Source of the DNA: an uncultured Pelagibacteraceae bacterium
GTDB lineage: Bacteria; Pseudomonadota; Alphaproteobacteria; Pelagibacterales; Pelagibacteraceae
DNA length: 60,291 bases
Reading direction: 5' to 3'
Assembly: GCA_902634485.1 (NCBI GenBank)
Contig: CACPKA010000008.1
Span: 1-60,291 of the forward strand
Every line of letters starts with the position of its first letter. Position 1 is the first letter of the stretch. The notes under the pieces are model-generated. The model searched no databases. It was not told the DNA's origin and worked only from the letters and a program-made list of their open reading frames with translations. Position numbers and translations under genes: made by a program. Shown piece by piece: positions 1 to 13,693 of the stretch.

Positions 1-1315
1 CTGGCAAGTAAACATAATAACCTATGTTGTGTGGGGGACGATGATCAATCAATATATAGCTGGCGCGGAGCTGAAATTAAAAATTTCTTAGAATTTGATA
101 AAATTTATAAAAATACTAAAATTGTAAGATTAGAAAAAAATTATAGATCAACACAAAATATTTTAGAATTAGCATCTGATCTAATTAAAAACAATCAAAA
201 TAGGGTTGGGAAAAACTTAGAAACAACAAAAGATGTTGGCGATTTAGTAAAATTAAATTGTTTTAAGAATGGAAAAGATGAAGCAACTGGTGTTTCAGAT
301 GAAATAGAGAAAAAAATAAAAAAAAAAGACTCTTTAAATGAAGTAGCGATTTTAGTAAGAGCTATTTTTCAAACTAGAGAATTTGAAGAACGTTTTTTAA
401 AAATTGGTATACCGTATAGAATTGTTGGTGGAACAAAATTTTATGAACGAGCAGAAATAAAAGATTGTATAGCTTATTTGCGTTTAATTTTTCAAAATAA
501 AGATGATCTTGCCTTTGAAAGGATCGTTAATGTTCCAAAAAGATCTATAGGAGAAACTACTTTTAAACAAATTAGTGAATTTTCTAAAAAAAATTCTTTA
601 TCTCTTGAAGAAAGCGCTACAAAATTAATTGAATTAAATTTAATTAAACCAAAAACAAAAATTGGACTTAACTCTTTTTTAAAATTAATCTTAAAATGGA
701 GAAACGATCTATTTACAAAAAAATTTAGCCATATAAAATTAATGCAAACAATCTTAGATGAGTCTGGATATTCATCTATGCTTAAAAATAAAAAAGATCT
801 TGAAAATGAAAATAGACTTGAAAATATAAAGGAACTATTAGTGGCAATGAAAGAGTTTGATAATTTAGATAGTTTTTTAGAACATGTGGCTTTAGCAACA
901 TCAATTGATCAAAAATGGGATGGGGAAAAGGTTAACTTAATGACAATGCATGCCTCAAAGGGTTTAGAATTTAATTTCGTTTTTTTACCTGGTTGGGAAG
1001 AAGGATTATTTCCACACCAGAAATCTTTAGACGAGTCTGGAGAAAAAGGTTTAGAGGAAGAAAGAAGATTGGCATATGTTGGTATAACAAGAGCAAAAAA
1101 AAATGCTTTTATATCGTTTTCTATGAACAGATATTACCAAGGTGACTGGATAGACAGTATGGCTTCAAGGTTTATTAATGAATTGCCAGAAAAAAACATT
1201 GAAAAAAATAACTTTTTTGAAGAAAATACCACAGAAGATTTTGAATTTAATCAAGATTTTGAATTCGAAGAACAAACTAGAAGTCCTGGATGGTTAAGAT
1301 ATCAAAAAAAATTAA

Positions 1316-1326
<11 letters not shown>
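1..1326 (+). CDS. uvrD: UvrD/PcrA-type DNA helicase, 5' end outside the window
   Basis: Superfamily 1A ATP-dependent 3'-5' helicase of the UvrD/PcrA type, acting in nucleotide excision and mismatch repair. The frame is open from base 1, so the start and the Walker A motif lie upstream. The first residues read HNNLCCVGDDDQSIYSWRGA, the Walker B region and motif III, followed by the LEKNYRST motif. Near the end are MTMHASKGLEF (motif V) and EEERRLAYVGITRAKK (motif VI). A GTG at base 31 is an internal codon and not a start. The stop overlaps the start of the aminopeptidase gene by 11 bases, so the two are probably co-transcribed. UvrD and PcrA cannot be told apart from this fragment. Confidence 0.93.
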
Positions 1327-5862
<4,536 letters not shown>

Positions 5863-5901
5863 TAAGGATTTTTAACAGAATTTTTTAAAAACTCTAAACT
5901 T

Positions 5902-6822
5902 TTATGCTGTAGATCTTAGGTATTTTCGATTTATCAATGAATGAGGTATATTTTTTTCTTTAATTTCAAATATTGTAAAATTATCTTCTTTTTGAAATAC
6001 TTCTCTTAGTAATTGATTTGTCAAGCTGTGGCCCCCTTGTGAACAAACTACTTTTCCTATGATTTTGTATCCAGCTAGATATAGGTCCCCAATACAGTCG
6101 AGTATTTTATGATTTACAAACTCTTTATCATTTCTTAATCCATCATCATTTAAAATTTTATTATCCTTAACTACAATTGCATTCTCTAAACTTCCACCTT
6201 TAGCTAAATTCATTTTTTTAAGCTTTTCTATGTCTTCATATAAGCAAAATGTTCTTGAATTATAAATTTTTGTTAAATCAGACTCATATACGTTAATAGA
6301 ATTTCTTTGGTTTCCTATTAATTTATTATTGTATTTTATTTCAAAATCAATATCTAAACTAATTTTATTAGGTTCAATGTAGATTGATTTATTTCCATCA
6401 ATTAAGGAAACCTTTTTTTCAATTTTAATTATTTTTATTGGGGTAGTACTAGACTGTATTCCTGACGCATTAATTTTTTCTACAAACTCTTTTGCAGAAC
6501 CATCTAAAATTGGCACTTCCTCAGAATCAATTTCAATTAAAGCGTTATCAATACCTGTTCCAAATAATGCCCCCATAAGGTGTTCAATGGTTGAAACTTT
6601 AGCTCCAAATTCATTTGCAATGGTTGTACAGTAGCTTGTATCAGAAACATTAAATACACTTGGAACTATAAAATTATCTTTTTTAATATCAGTTCTTTTA
6701 AAAATAATTCCTGTATTAACTTCTCCAGGACAAATCTTCATGTTAACTATTTTACCAGTGTGCAAACCTATTCCATTAAATAAAATAGTTTTTTTAATTG
6801 TTTTTTGATTAAGAACTGACAT
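5902..6822 (-). CDS. lpxC: UDP-3-O-acyl-N-acetylglucosamine deacetylase LpxC
   Basis: Zinc amidase for the committed step of lipid A synthesis, in the cytoplasm. The 306 residues show the family signatures: STIEHLMGAL with zinc ligand His81, NHKILDCIGDL with His238 and Asp242, and SQGGHSL with catalytic His265. Presence of this gene together with bamD and mlaAC indicates a diderm with lipopolysaccharide. In the canonical dcw cluster lpxC follows ftsZ. Here it follows the ftsA-like gene because ftsZ is elsewhere. A 66-base gap upstream is large enough for its own promoter. Confidence 0.97.
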   Translation of the reverse strand: MSVLNQKTIKKTILFNGIGLHTGKIVNMKICPGEVNTGIIFKRTDIKKDNFIVPSVFNVSDTSYCTTIANEFGAKVSTIEHLMGALFGTGIDNALIEIDSEEVPILDGSAKEFVEKINASGIQSSTTPIKIIKIEKKVSLIDGNKSIYIEPNKISLDIDFEIKYNNKLIGNQRNSINVYESDLTKIYNSRTFCLYEDIEKLKKMNLAKGGSLENAIVVKDNKILNDDGLRNDKEFVNHKILDCIGDLYLAGYKIIGKVVCSQGGHSLTNQLLREVFQKEDNFTIFEIKEKNIPHSLINRKYLRSTA

Positions 6823-6888
6823 ACGGATTTTATAGTGTTATTTTTTAGCTGTTTAAAAACAAGAAATGTTACGAGAAAATACAGTTAT

Positions 6889-7602
6889 TTACTTAAAAAA
6901 ATGAAATAATTTCTCAAAAAAACCTTTTTTTTTGTGTTCTTTCGGTACAGATACAACTTCCTGTTTATTTATTCCTTCCACAATATTTCTACCTTTTTGG
7001 CAAATATTTTTTTCCTTATCATTAAAATTAAATGATTGGATATAGTTTGAACATACAAACTGATTAATTAAAATGTGTTGCTTAGAAAATAAAATTTCAA
7101 AATTTTTTATAAAATTTTTTGGAAAGCAAATAAATTTTAAATCTAAAGAAAATTTGTTACATTTTTGATTTAAAGTTAAAAATTCATAATGATTGTTATC
7201 CAAAACATATTTTTCAACTATAATATGTAATATTTTAAAATCTTTATAAAATTTTAAAACTTGCTGCTTTGCATCTTGAATTAAGTATGTTGCATCATCT
7301 TTTATTATTTTGTTCCCTTCATTATTTTTATTAACTGAAAACTTAACCGATATACTCTGAGGCGTTTCAATTATAATATTAACTTCTTTTACAAATTCGT
7401 CTATTGATTTTTCTAACTGACGAATATTATCTTCTAATATTTTATTAAGTTTTTCAAAATCAATTTTTTGAAATTTTCCATAATAATTTTCATAGGTTTG
7501 TTCTTTATAATATTCTAAATTTCCATTTATTTTATTAAATGCTGACAAGTTTAGCTGTTTGTAATTAAATTCTAAATATATATCAAAAATTTTTTCACTC
7601 AT
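6889..7602 (-). CDS. ftsA: Reduced FtsA-like protein (SHS2 core plus amphipathic tail)
   Basis: The protein sits where ftsA should be, directly after ftsQ (8-base overlap), but has only 237 residues against about 400-420 for normal FtsA. Residues about 49-192 resemble the FtsA 1C/SHS2 domain: a helix like the one before the domain (LNKILEDNIRQLEKSI), strands NIIIE and ISVKFSV, a helix (TYLIQDAKQQVLKFY), then ILHIIVEKYVLDNN, LDLKFICFPKNFIKNFEILF and LINQFVCSNYIQSF. The last residues, KKKGFFEKLFHFFK, form a plausible membrane-binding amphipathic helix like that of FtsA. I do not see the actin-fold phosphate and adenosine motifs or the 2A and 2B subdomains. FtsA identity is inferred from position and this pattern; a distinct SHS2 protein is the alternative. 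Confidence 0.62.
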   Translation of the reverse strand: MSEKIFDIYLEFNYKQLNLSAFNKINGNLEYYKEQTYENYYGKFQKIDFEKLNKILEDNIRQLEKSIDEFVKEVNIIIETPQSISVKFSVNKNNEGNKIIKDDATYLIQDAKQQVLKFYKDFKILHIIVEKYVLDNNHYEFLTLNQKCNKFSLDLKFICFPKNFIKNFEILFSKQHILINQFVCSNYIQSFNFNDKEKNICQKGRNIVEGINKQEVVSVPKEHKKKGFFEKLFHFFK

Positions 7603-8290
7603 TTGATAGAATAATATTATTACCCATTCTTAAATCTATAATTTTTTTTTTATTTAATTCTTCATTTTTTTTAATTAAATTTGCAAATTTAATTGATTTT
7701 AAAATATTTTTTTCAGGAAGTTTAATTATAAATCCATCTTTAGTTTTAATATCCCATCTATTGCTTGGAAAATAGTAAAAAGATTCAATTTCATCAAATT
7801 TAAGATCAGATTTATCTATTATATTTTTTAATTTTATAAAATTATTTAAATTACTTTTTCCATATAAAAATGGCAAAGTGTAATCCAATTTTTCAATCTT
7901 GCTTAGAGATATAAGTCGCTCATTTGAACCTACATAAAATTTTTTACCGTTTTGAGTTGTAATAGCTAATAGTTTAGCTTGTTCAATATTAATCTTTATT
8001 AAATTTGGATAAATTTTTTTAATATAAATAGTTTCAACTAAATTATTTTTTTTCAAAATATTAAAAAATAAATCTTTTTTTAAAAAAAAAATATTTTCAT
8101 TAGATAAGAATTTTAAACTATTATAAACTTCGCCATTATTTTTTTCTGAAAGACCTTTAATTTCGATAATATTTCTTTTCTTTAGAAAATTTTTTTCTAA
8201 ATCTATATTTTTATTTAATTGAGTACTTAGTAGAAAAAATAAAATAAAATAAAATAAAACTTTTATCTTTTTATCTATTGATTGAAGCAT
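7595..8290 (-). CDS. ftsQ: Cell division protein FtsQ
   Basis: Bitopic inner membrane division protein that links early and late divisome proteins. It has a short cytoplasmic N-terminus, one membrane segment (VLFYFILFFLLSTQL), then a POTRA-like domain starting near IIEIKGLSEKN and a beta domain ending around the WDIKTKDGFIIKLP stretch. I chose the ATG at 8290 (231 residues). An in-frame TTG at 8308 would add six residues but deepen the overlap with ddl. The order ddl-ftsQ-ftsA supports the call. The sequence is divergent, as is normal for FtsQ. Confidence 0.85.
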   Translation of the reverse strand: MLQSIDKKIKVLFYFILFFLLSTQLNKNIDLEKNFLKKRNIIEIKGLSEKNNGEVYNSLKFLSNENIFFLKKDLFFNILKKNNLVETIYIKKIYPNLIKINIEQAKLLAITTQNGKKFYVGSNERLISLSKIEKLDYTLPFLYGKSNLNNFIKLKNIIDKSDLKFDEIESFYYFPSNRWDIKTKDGFIIKLPEKNILKSIKFANLIKKNEELNKKKIIDLRMGNNIILSNE

Positions 8291-9197
8291 CTTTAATAAT
8301 CCATTCAATTAAACTAATAAAACTCATACCTTTATATGCTGCAATTTCTGGAACTAAAGATAGATTTGTCATACCAGGTTGAGTATTAATTTCTAATAAA
8401 TAAAATTTACCTTTATAAAATTTAAAATCAGATCTTGTAATCCCTTTACATCCGATCAAATTATGTGCTTTGAGCGCAATGTTTTGTATTTTTTTTAAAT
8501 CATTTTTTTTAAGCTTTACTGGAATTACATGTTTTGTTTTTGCCTTTGAGTTATATTTTGCCTCATAATCATAAAATTTTCTCTTTGGAATAAGTTCTAT
8601 TGCTCCTAATTTTTTTTTTCCCATAATTGCAACTTGAATTTCACGTCCACCAATAAATTCCTCTATCAATATTTTTTCATATTGGAATAATTTTTTTAAA
8701 TTTTTTATAAAATTTTTTTCACTACATATGTAAACATCAACACTTGAACCTTCATTTATAGGTTTTATAACTACTGGGAATTTTAATTTTTTTTTAATTT
8801 TTAAAACTAAACTTTTTTTTAATTTTTTATAATTATTGAATTTGAATTTAATATACTTTGGTGTAATGATTTTATTTTTAATGAATATTTCTTTTGAAGC
8901 TTCTTTATCCATTGCTAAACTAGAAGCAATGACTCCTGAATGAGTATATTTCACTTTTGCTGACTCTAATATCGCTTGAATATAACCGTCTTCTCCATAT
9001 CTTCCATGCAATGCATTAAACACAACATTTGGTTTAAAATTTTTAATGTTTTGTAATAAGTTGCCATCAGGTTCACAGATTATAGATTTATATTTTTTTT
9101 TTTTTAGGGCATTTAAAACACTTTTTGCAGTAATCAAGCTTATAGCTCGTTCTTTCGAAAAACCTCCTCCAATTATTAAAATTCTTTTGTTATTCAC
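8271..9197 (-). CDS. ddl: D-alanine--D-alanine ligase
   Basis: ATP-grasp enzyme that joins two D-alanines for the peptidoglycan stem peptide, in the cytoplasm. The 308 residues show the N-terminal ILIIGGGFSKERAISL motif, VFNALHGRYGEDG, the ATP-grasp strand FPVVIKPINEGSSVDV, and the metal-binding end LLEINTQPGMTNLSLVP. It starts with GTG inside the murB stop (GTGA overlap), so it is translationally coupled to murB. It supplies the substrate for the MurF half of the fused gene in this cluster. Confidence 0.95.
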   Translation of the reverse strand: MNNKRILIIGGGFSKERAISLITAKSVLNALKKKKYKSIICEPDGNLLQNIKNFKPNVVFNALHGRYGEDGYIQAILESAKVKYTHSGVIASSLAMDKEASKEIFIKNKIITPKYIKFKFNNYKKLKKSLVLKIKKKLKFPVVIKPINEGSSVDVYICSEKNFIKNLKKLFQYEKILIEEFIGGREIQVAIMGKKKLGAIELIPKRKFYDYEAKYNSKAKTKHVIPVKLKKNDLKKIQNIALKAHNLIGCKGITRSDFKFYKGKFYLLEINTQPGMTNLSLVPEIAAYKGMSFISLIEWIIKDASINR

Positions 9198-10102
9198 TTT
9201 ATTATTTCTATTTCTAAATCTAAATTTATTCCTTTTTTATCTTTTACTTTCTCTTTAACAAAATCTATGAGTTTTTTCATATCTTCGTATGTTGCATTAT
9301 TTTTATTTACAAAAAAATTAGAATGTTTTTTTGAAATTGTCGCATCCCCAAATGATATATTTTCGGGAACAGAAGATTTAATTAACTTCCAAACCTTTTC
9401 ATTTGTTTGAGATATTGGATTTTTAAAAGTACTTCCACCAGTTTTAATTTTTGTTGGCTGTGCTTTTTCTTTCTTTTCTTTAAGAATATTCACATCGCTT
9501 TCTGCTTTATATTGATCTTTAAAATAACCTTTAAATGAGGCACTTAAAAAAATTAAATCTTTTGGTAAATTGCTTTTTCTATATTCAAAATTAATTTTTG
9601 CAGAAGGTATTGTTAGAACTTTGCCTTCTTTATTTAAGGCCTGAACTGATATTAATATATCTTTAAACTCAGAACCAAAACACCCTGAATTCATTCTTAT
9701 GCCACCGCCAATGCTGCCAGGTATACATGATAAAAATTCTAAACCACCTATGCTATTTTCTGAAGCAAAATCAGAAACTTTTTTATCTAATACAGAGCTA
9801 CCTGCAATAATAGTATTATTTGGTAACAAAGAAATTTTTGAGAAGTTTTTTCCTAGTTTAACTACTACACCGTCAAAACCGTTGTCATTAATTAAAATAT
9901 TTGATCCTGCACCTAAAATAAAAATTTTTTCTTTTTTTCCAAAATTTTTTATAAAATTTATTAAGTCTTTTAAATTTTCAGGTTTAAAAAAAGCTTTAGC
10001 CTTACCTCCAATATTAAACCAATTTGTTTTTTTTAAATCATAATCAAAAATTATTTTTCCTTCGGTTAATTCAGAAAACTCTTTTAAATCATAACTTGTC
10101 AT
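9194..10102 (-). CDS. murB: UDP-N-acetylenolpyruvoylglucosamine reductase MurB
   Basis: FAD- and NADPH-dependent enzyme that makes UDP-MurNAc, the second step of peptidoglycan precursor synthesis. The FAD-binding motif FILGAGSNIL lies at residues 61-70, GSIGGGIRMNSGCFG at 129-143 (with the conserved Arg136) and GGSTFKNP with proton donor Ser224 near the end. At 302 residues it matches the shorter type II MurB. Its start overlaps the murC stop by one base. Confidence 0.95.
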   Translation of the reverse strand: MTSYDLKEFSELTEGKIIFDYDLKKTNWFNIGGKAKAFFKPENLKDLINFIKNFGKKEKIFILGAGSNILINDNGFDGVVVKLGKNFSKISLLPNNTIIAGSSVLDKKVSDFASENSIGGLEFLSCIPGSIGGGIRMNSGCFGSEFKDILISVQALNKEGKVLTIPSAKINFEYRKSNLPKDLIFLSASFKGYFKDQYKAESDVNILKEKKEKAQPTKIKTGGSTFKNPISQTNEKVWKLIKSSVPENISFGDATISKKHSNFFVNKNNATYEDMKKLIDFVKEKVKDKKGINLDLEIEIIK

Positions 10103-11499
10103 TATATTGTTTTTGGTAAATTTCTAATCCAACCTGATATTGATCCTGCTCCCATTCCAATTACAATTTTTTCGCCATATATGTTATTTTTTATATAACT
10201 CGATAGATCTTTTTCATTTTCTACCATAAAAACTTTTACTTTTGAATTTTTAGCTAAGAGTTTTGCAAAATTTTTATAACTAAAACCTAATTTTAATTTT
10301 TCTCCAGCCGCGTACACAGGGCATAAAATAACACTATTAGCTTTACTAAAAGATAAACTAAATTCTTTTTTTAAATTTTGTATTCTAGATATTCTATGTG
10401 GTTGAAATATACAAATTATCTCCTCTTTTTTATATACTGATTTTACTCCATTTAATAACTCTTTAATTTCTGTGGGGTGATGAGCATAATCATCATAAAA
10501 GACTGAATTTTTATAAGTAAAAATTTTGTTAAATCTTCTTTGAACGCCTTTAAAATTTTTTAACGCTTTTTTGATTATTTTAGAGGAAATACCAATTGCA
10601 ATACTGACAGCAGCGGCGGCAGTCGCATTTCTTATATTATGCAAACCTAAAAGAGGTATAGTTATATTATTTATATAGTAGTTTTTTTTTCCTGGAAGCT
10701 TTACATTTATATTAAATTTTGAAGAATTCTTTGATTGATAGATATTGGTAATAAGAAATTGTGAATTTTTATCTGTTCCATAAGTATGAAAATTTTTAAT
10801 TTTAATTTTTTTAATTATCTCTTTATTATTCTGATCATCTAAACAAATAAAAGATTTTCCATATGAAGGGGTCTTTTCTATAAATTTAACAAATAATTCT
10901 TTTAAATTTTTCATATTTTTATAATAATCCATATGCTCTTTATCTATATTTGTTATAATTGAATATGTTGGAGACACCTGAACGAAACTTCCATCAGACT
11001 CGTCAGATTCTAAAATACACCACTCGCCTTTGCCTAATTTTGCAGAGTTGTTAAAAGAATTAAGCACTCCACCATTAATTATTGTAGGATCTAATTTTGT
11101 TGCAGCAAAAACTGCTGAAATTAAAGAAGTAGTTGTTGTTTTTCCATGTGAACCAGCAACAACTATATTTCTTTTTAATAAAGATACTATATGCGCTAGC
11201 ATTTCTCCTCTTTTATATATTGGAAGAAATTTTTTTTTTGCAAATCTTACTTCTGGATTAGACTGTTTAATAGCGGAAGAGATTACTAAAATAGTTGAAT
11301 TTTTAATATTATTTTTATTGTGTCCCTCATAAACTTTGATTTTATTTTTTTTTAATCTTTCTATATTTTTATTCAGCCCGATATCGCTTCCTTGTACTTT
11401 AAAGCCCAAACCTTGCATGATGTTAGCTAATCCGCTCATTCCAATTCCACCTATTCCAACAAAGTGTATAGTCTCAGTTTTTGCTAGTTCAATTTTCAT
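10102..11499 (-). CDS. murC: UDP-N-acetylmuramate--L-alanine ligase MurC
   Basis: ATP-dependent Mur ligase that adds L-alanine to UDP-MurNAc. The 465 residues contain the N-terminal UDP-binding loop HFVGIGGIGMSGLA (12-25), the P-loop GSHGKTTTT (116-124), the Mur ligase ESDESDGSF segment and the C-terminal DDYAHHPTEI motif that separates MurC from the other Mur ligases. It overlaps murG by 11 bases. The tight spacing of murG-murC-murB-ddl suggests one transcript. Confidence 0.97.
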   Translation of the reverse strand: MKIELAKTETIHFVGIGGIGMSGLANIMQGLGFKVQGSDIGLNKNIERLKKNKIKVYEGHNKNNIKNSTILVISSAIKQSNPEVRFAKKKFLPIYKRGEMLAHIVSLLKRNIVVAGSHGKTTTTSLISAVFAATKLDPTIINGGVLNSFNNSAKLGKGEWCILESDESDGSFVQVSPTYSIITNIDKEHMDYYKNMKNLKELFVKFIEKTPSYGKSFICLDDQNNKEIIKKIKIKNFHTYGTDKNSQFLITNIYQSKNSSKFNINVKLPGKKNYYINNITIPLLGLHNIRNATAAAAVSIAIGISSKIIKKALKNFKGVQRRFNKIFTYKNSVFYDDYAHHPTEIKELLNGVKSVYKKEEIICIFQPHRISRIQNLKKEFSLSFSKANSVILCPVYAAGEKLKLGFSYKNFAKLLAKNSKVKVFMVENEKDLSSYIKNNIYGEKIVIGMGAGSISGWIRNLPKTI

Positions 11500-12565
11500 T
11501 TAAGCAATTAATTATTTTTTCATTAATATTTTTCCATTTATTTTTAGTAAAAAAATTTTCTAAATTTTTCTTTTTACTTAAATAAGATTCCTTATCTTCA
11601 ATAATGTTTAGTAAAAGTGTCGTTAATATGTTCTCATCAAAAGTCTCCTCCTTTAAAATCCAACAACAATCCTTTTTTTCATAATAAAGTGCATTTTCTA
11701 ATTGATGTTTGTCTTTAGCAAACTTATATGGAATTGCAATAAATGGTACATTTAGAAAAGCTAGTTCTGATAAAGTTGAAGCTCCAGAGCGGGTTATAGC
11801 TATATTTGCCTCTTTAATATATTCAAAAATATTTTCTTTAAAATCAAATATTTCATTTTCTATTTGATTGTTTTGATAAAAAGTCCTTAAGTCTATTAAA
11901 TTTATTGAGCTGGCTTGATGATATACTTTTATTTTATATTTTTTAGCTATCTCTATTACAGATTTTTTTAAATTATCGTTAAAAAATTTAGCACCTTGAC
12001 TCCCACCAATAATTAAAAGATTTATTTTATCTTTGATCTCTTTTTTTTCTATATTGTTAAATTTATAAATATTTTTTCTTAATATGTGATCAATTACATA
12101 TATTTTTTTTTCATACTTTTTTGGAAAATTAAAAATTTCTTTCGAATAGCAAAAAATTCTGCTGCAGTATCTAATTAAAAATTTGTTCGCTCTACCCAAC
12201 ACTAAATTAGGCTCAAAAAGATAAATTTTTATACCTAATAATTTTGCAGCTATAGAAACAGGTATGGACATATATCCTCCGGTACCTATTAAAATATCAA
12301 TATTATTATTTTTAATTAAAAATATAGATTTTATAATTGAAATAAAAAAATTTATAAAAATTACTGGAATTTTAAATGGATTTACACTCAGTCTTGGAGA
12401 TTCAATTATTTTAAAATTAAAATTGTCTTTATTTATAAAATTACTTCCTCTTTTATCAAATAAAAACAAAACATCAAAATCTTCTTTTAAATGATCATAA
12501 AACGCGCTAGCAGGAATTATATGGCCTCCTGAGCCTCCAGAACTAATTAAAACTTTTTTTCTCAT
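11489..12565 (-). CDS. murG: UDP-GlcNAc transferase MurG (lipid II synthesis)
   Basis: Family 28 glycosyltransferase with GT-B fold. It adds GlcNAc to lipid I to make lipid II at the inner face of the inner membrane. The glycine-rich loop SSGGSGGHIIPA is at residues 8-19, the second-domain loop IGGSQGAKFFN follows the interdomain linker, and ITRSGASTLSELAFLNVPFI is the nucleotide-sugar binding motif. The length of 358 residues is normal. It starts one base after the ftsW stop. Confidence 0.95.
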   Translation of the reverse strand: MRKKVLISSGGSGGHIIPASAFYDHLKEDFDVLFLFDKRGSNFINKDNFNFKIIESPRLSVNPFKIPVIFINFFISIIKSIFLIKNNNIDILIGTGGYMSIPVSIAAKLLGIKIYLFEPNLVLGRANKFLIRYCSRIFCYSKEIFNFPKKYEKKIYVIDHILRKNIYKFNNIEKKEIKDKINLLIIGGSQGAKFFNDNLKKSVIEIAKKYKIKVYHQASSINLIDLRTFYQNNQIENEIFDFKENIFEYIKEANIAITRSGASTLSELAFLNVPFIAIPYKFAKDKHQLENALYYEKKDCCWILKEETFDENILTTLLLNIIEDKESYLSKKKNLENFFTKNKWKNINEKIINCLNEN

Positions 12566-13693
12566 TTAATAATCAATTCTTCTTTTTGTTAGATTTAAAA
12601 TTATTCCTGATAAAATAGAAGTGCTTAATATTGAAGAACCTCCATAACTAATAAATGGGAGTGTCATTCCAGTTGTTGGTAACAATCTAATATTTACTCC
12701 AATATGTATAAGAGATTGTAGTAATATTATTGACATTAATCCCACTAGTATTAATTTTGATTGATTATTTTCATCAGAATATAGCATTTTAAAAACCTGA
12801 TAAATAAAAAATAAAAAAATAATCATAAGTGCTATTATAAATATAACTCCAAATTCTTCTGAAATTACAGAGATGATATAATCTGTATGAGCTTCAGGAA
12901 CTCGATTTTTCAAAGTTCCTTCACCAATGCCTTTGCCAAAAAATCCTCCATTAATAATTGCTTCAGATGCTTTTTCAGACTGATAATTATTTCCAGATGA
13001 GGGATCAAAAAATGATTTTAGTCTAATAAATATATATCCAAATTTATTTGGGAAAAGAAATAAAACTCCAACTAAAAAGATTAGTAATAATGAAAAAAAA
13101 ATAAAAAAAATAATTAAATTAATGCCTGAAACAAAAATTAAACTTATCCAAGTAAGAAATATTAATAGTGTTTGGCCAAAATCTGGTTGGATTATTAAAA
13201 GCAATAAAATAGGTACAAGGGTTAAAAAACTTAAAAAATATTTATAATACATATTTTTATTTTTTTCATAGCTTAGAATTGAAGCTAAAATAACTATTAG
13301 AAAAGGTTTTAAAATTTCTATTGGTTGAAACCTTGGCAAGAAAGGCAAGTCCATCCATCTTCTAGATCCTTTAATTTCAGTTCCAAAAAATGGGACTAAT
13401 ATTAAAAAAATCAAGAAAAATAAAAAAAGTATTTTTGATAATTTAATTAAATCATCATGTTTTAAAGATGAAAAAAAAATAATAAAAAAAATACCCAAAA
13501 AAATGAATAGTAAATGTTTAATGAAGAAATAATAGCTATTTGTATTTAATTTATCTGACGCAATTAAAGATGTAGATACTAAGGAGAAAAATAAACCCAA
13601 TCCAAACAAAATTATAATTAAAATTAAAAGCGCTTTGTTGATATTTTTCCACCAATTATAGTAAAGTTTATAGAGTGAATTATTTGACAGCAT
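12566..13693 (-). CDS. ftsW: SEDS-family glycan polymerase FtsW
   Basis: Polytopic inner membrane protein of the SEDS family, the septal peptidoglycan polymerase that works with FtsI. The 375 residues contain about ten hydrophobic segments and SEDS signatures: GSRRWMDLPFLPRFQPIEI, a large extracellular loop with NGGFFGKGIGEGTLKNRVPEAHTD, ISEEFG, and the C-terminal LPTTGMTLPFISYGGSS. The position between murD and murG favours FtsW over RodA. Its ATG lies 14 bases inside the end of murD. Confidence 0.96.
   Translation of the reverse strand: MLSNNSLYKLYYNWWKNINKALLILIIILFGLGLFFSLVSTSLIASDKLNTNSYYFFIKHLLFIFLGIFFIIFFSSLKHDDLIKLSKILFLFFLIFLILVPFFGTEIKGSRRWMDLPFLPRFQPIEILKPFLIVILASILSYEKNKNMYYKYFLSFLTLVPILLLLIIQPDFGQTLLIFLTWISLIFVSGINLIIFFIFFSLLLIFLVGVLFLFPNKFGYIFIRLKSFFDPSSGNNYQSEKASEAIINGGFFGKGIGEGTLKNRVPEAHTDYIISVISEEFGVIFIIALMIIFLFFIYQVFKMLYSDENNQSKLILVGLMSIILLQSLIHIGVNIRLLPTTGMTLPFISYGGSSILSTSILSGIILNLTKRRIDY

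Noticed and set aside
6823..6888. Remnant of the missing FtsA C-terminal half between the ftsA-like gene and lpxC
   Set aside because: Only 66 bases separate the two genes and no frame in them resembles FtsA, so the short gene is not a recent frameshift product.
9699..10043. Open frame antisense to murB
   Set aside because: Low-complexity translation with no family motifs, fully inside a conserved gene on the other strand. Similar antisense frames across the window (for example 11030-11332 and 22920-23222) were treated the same way.
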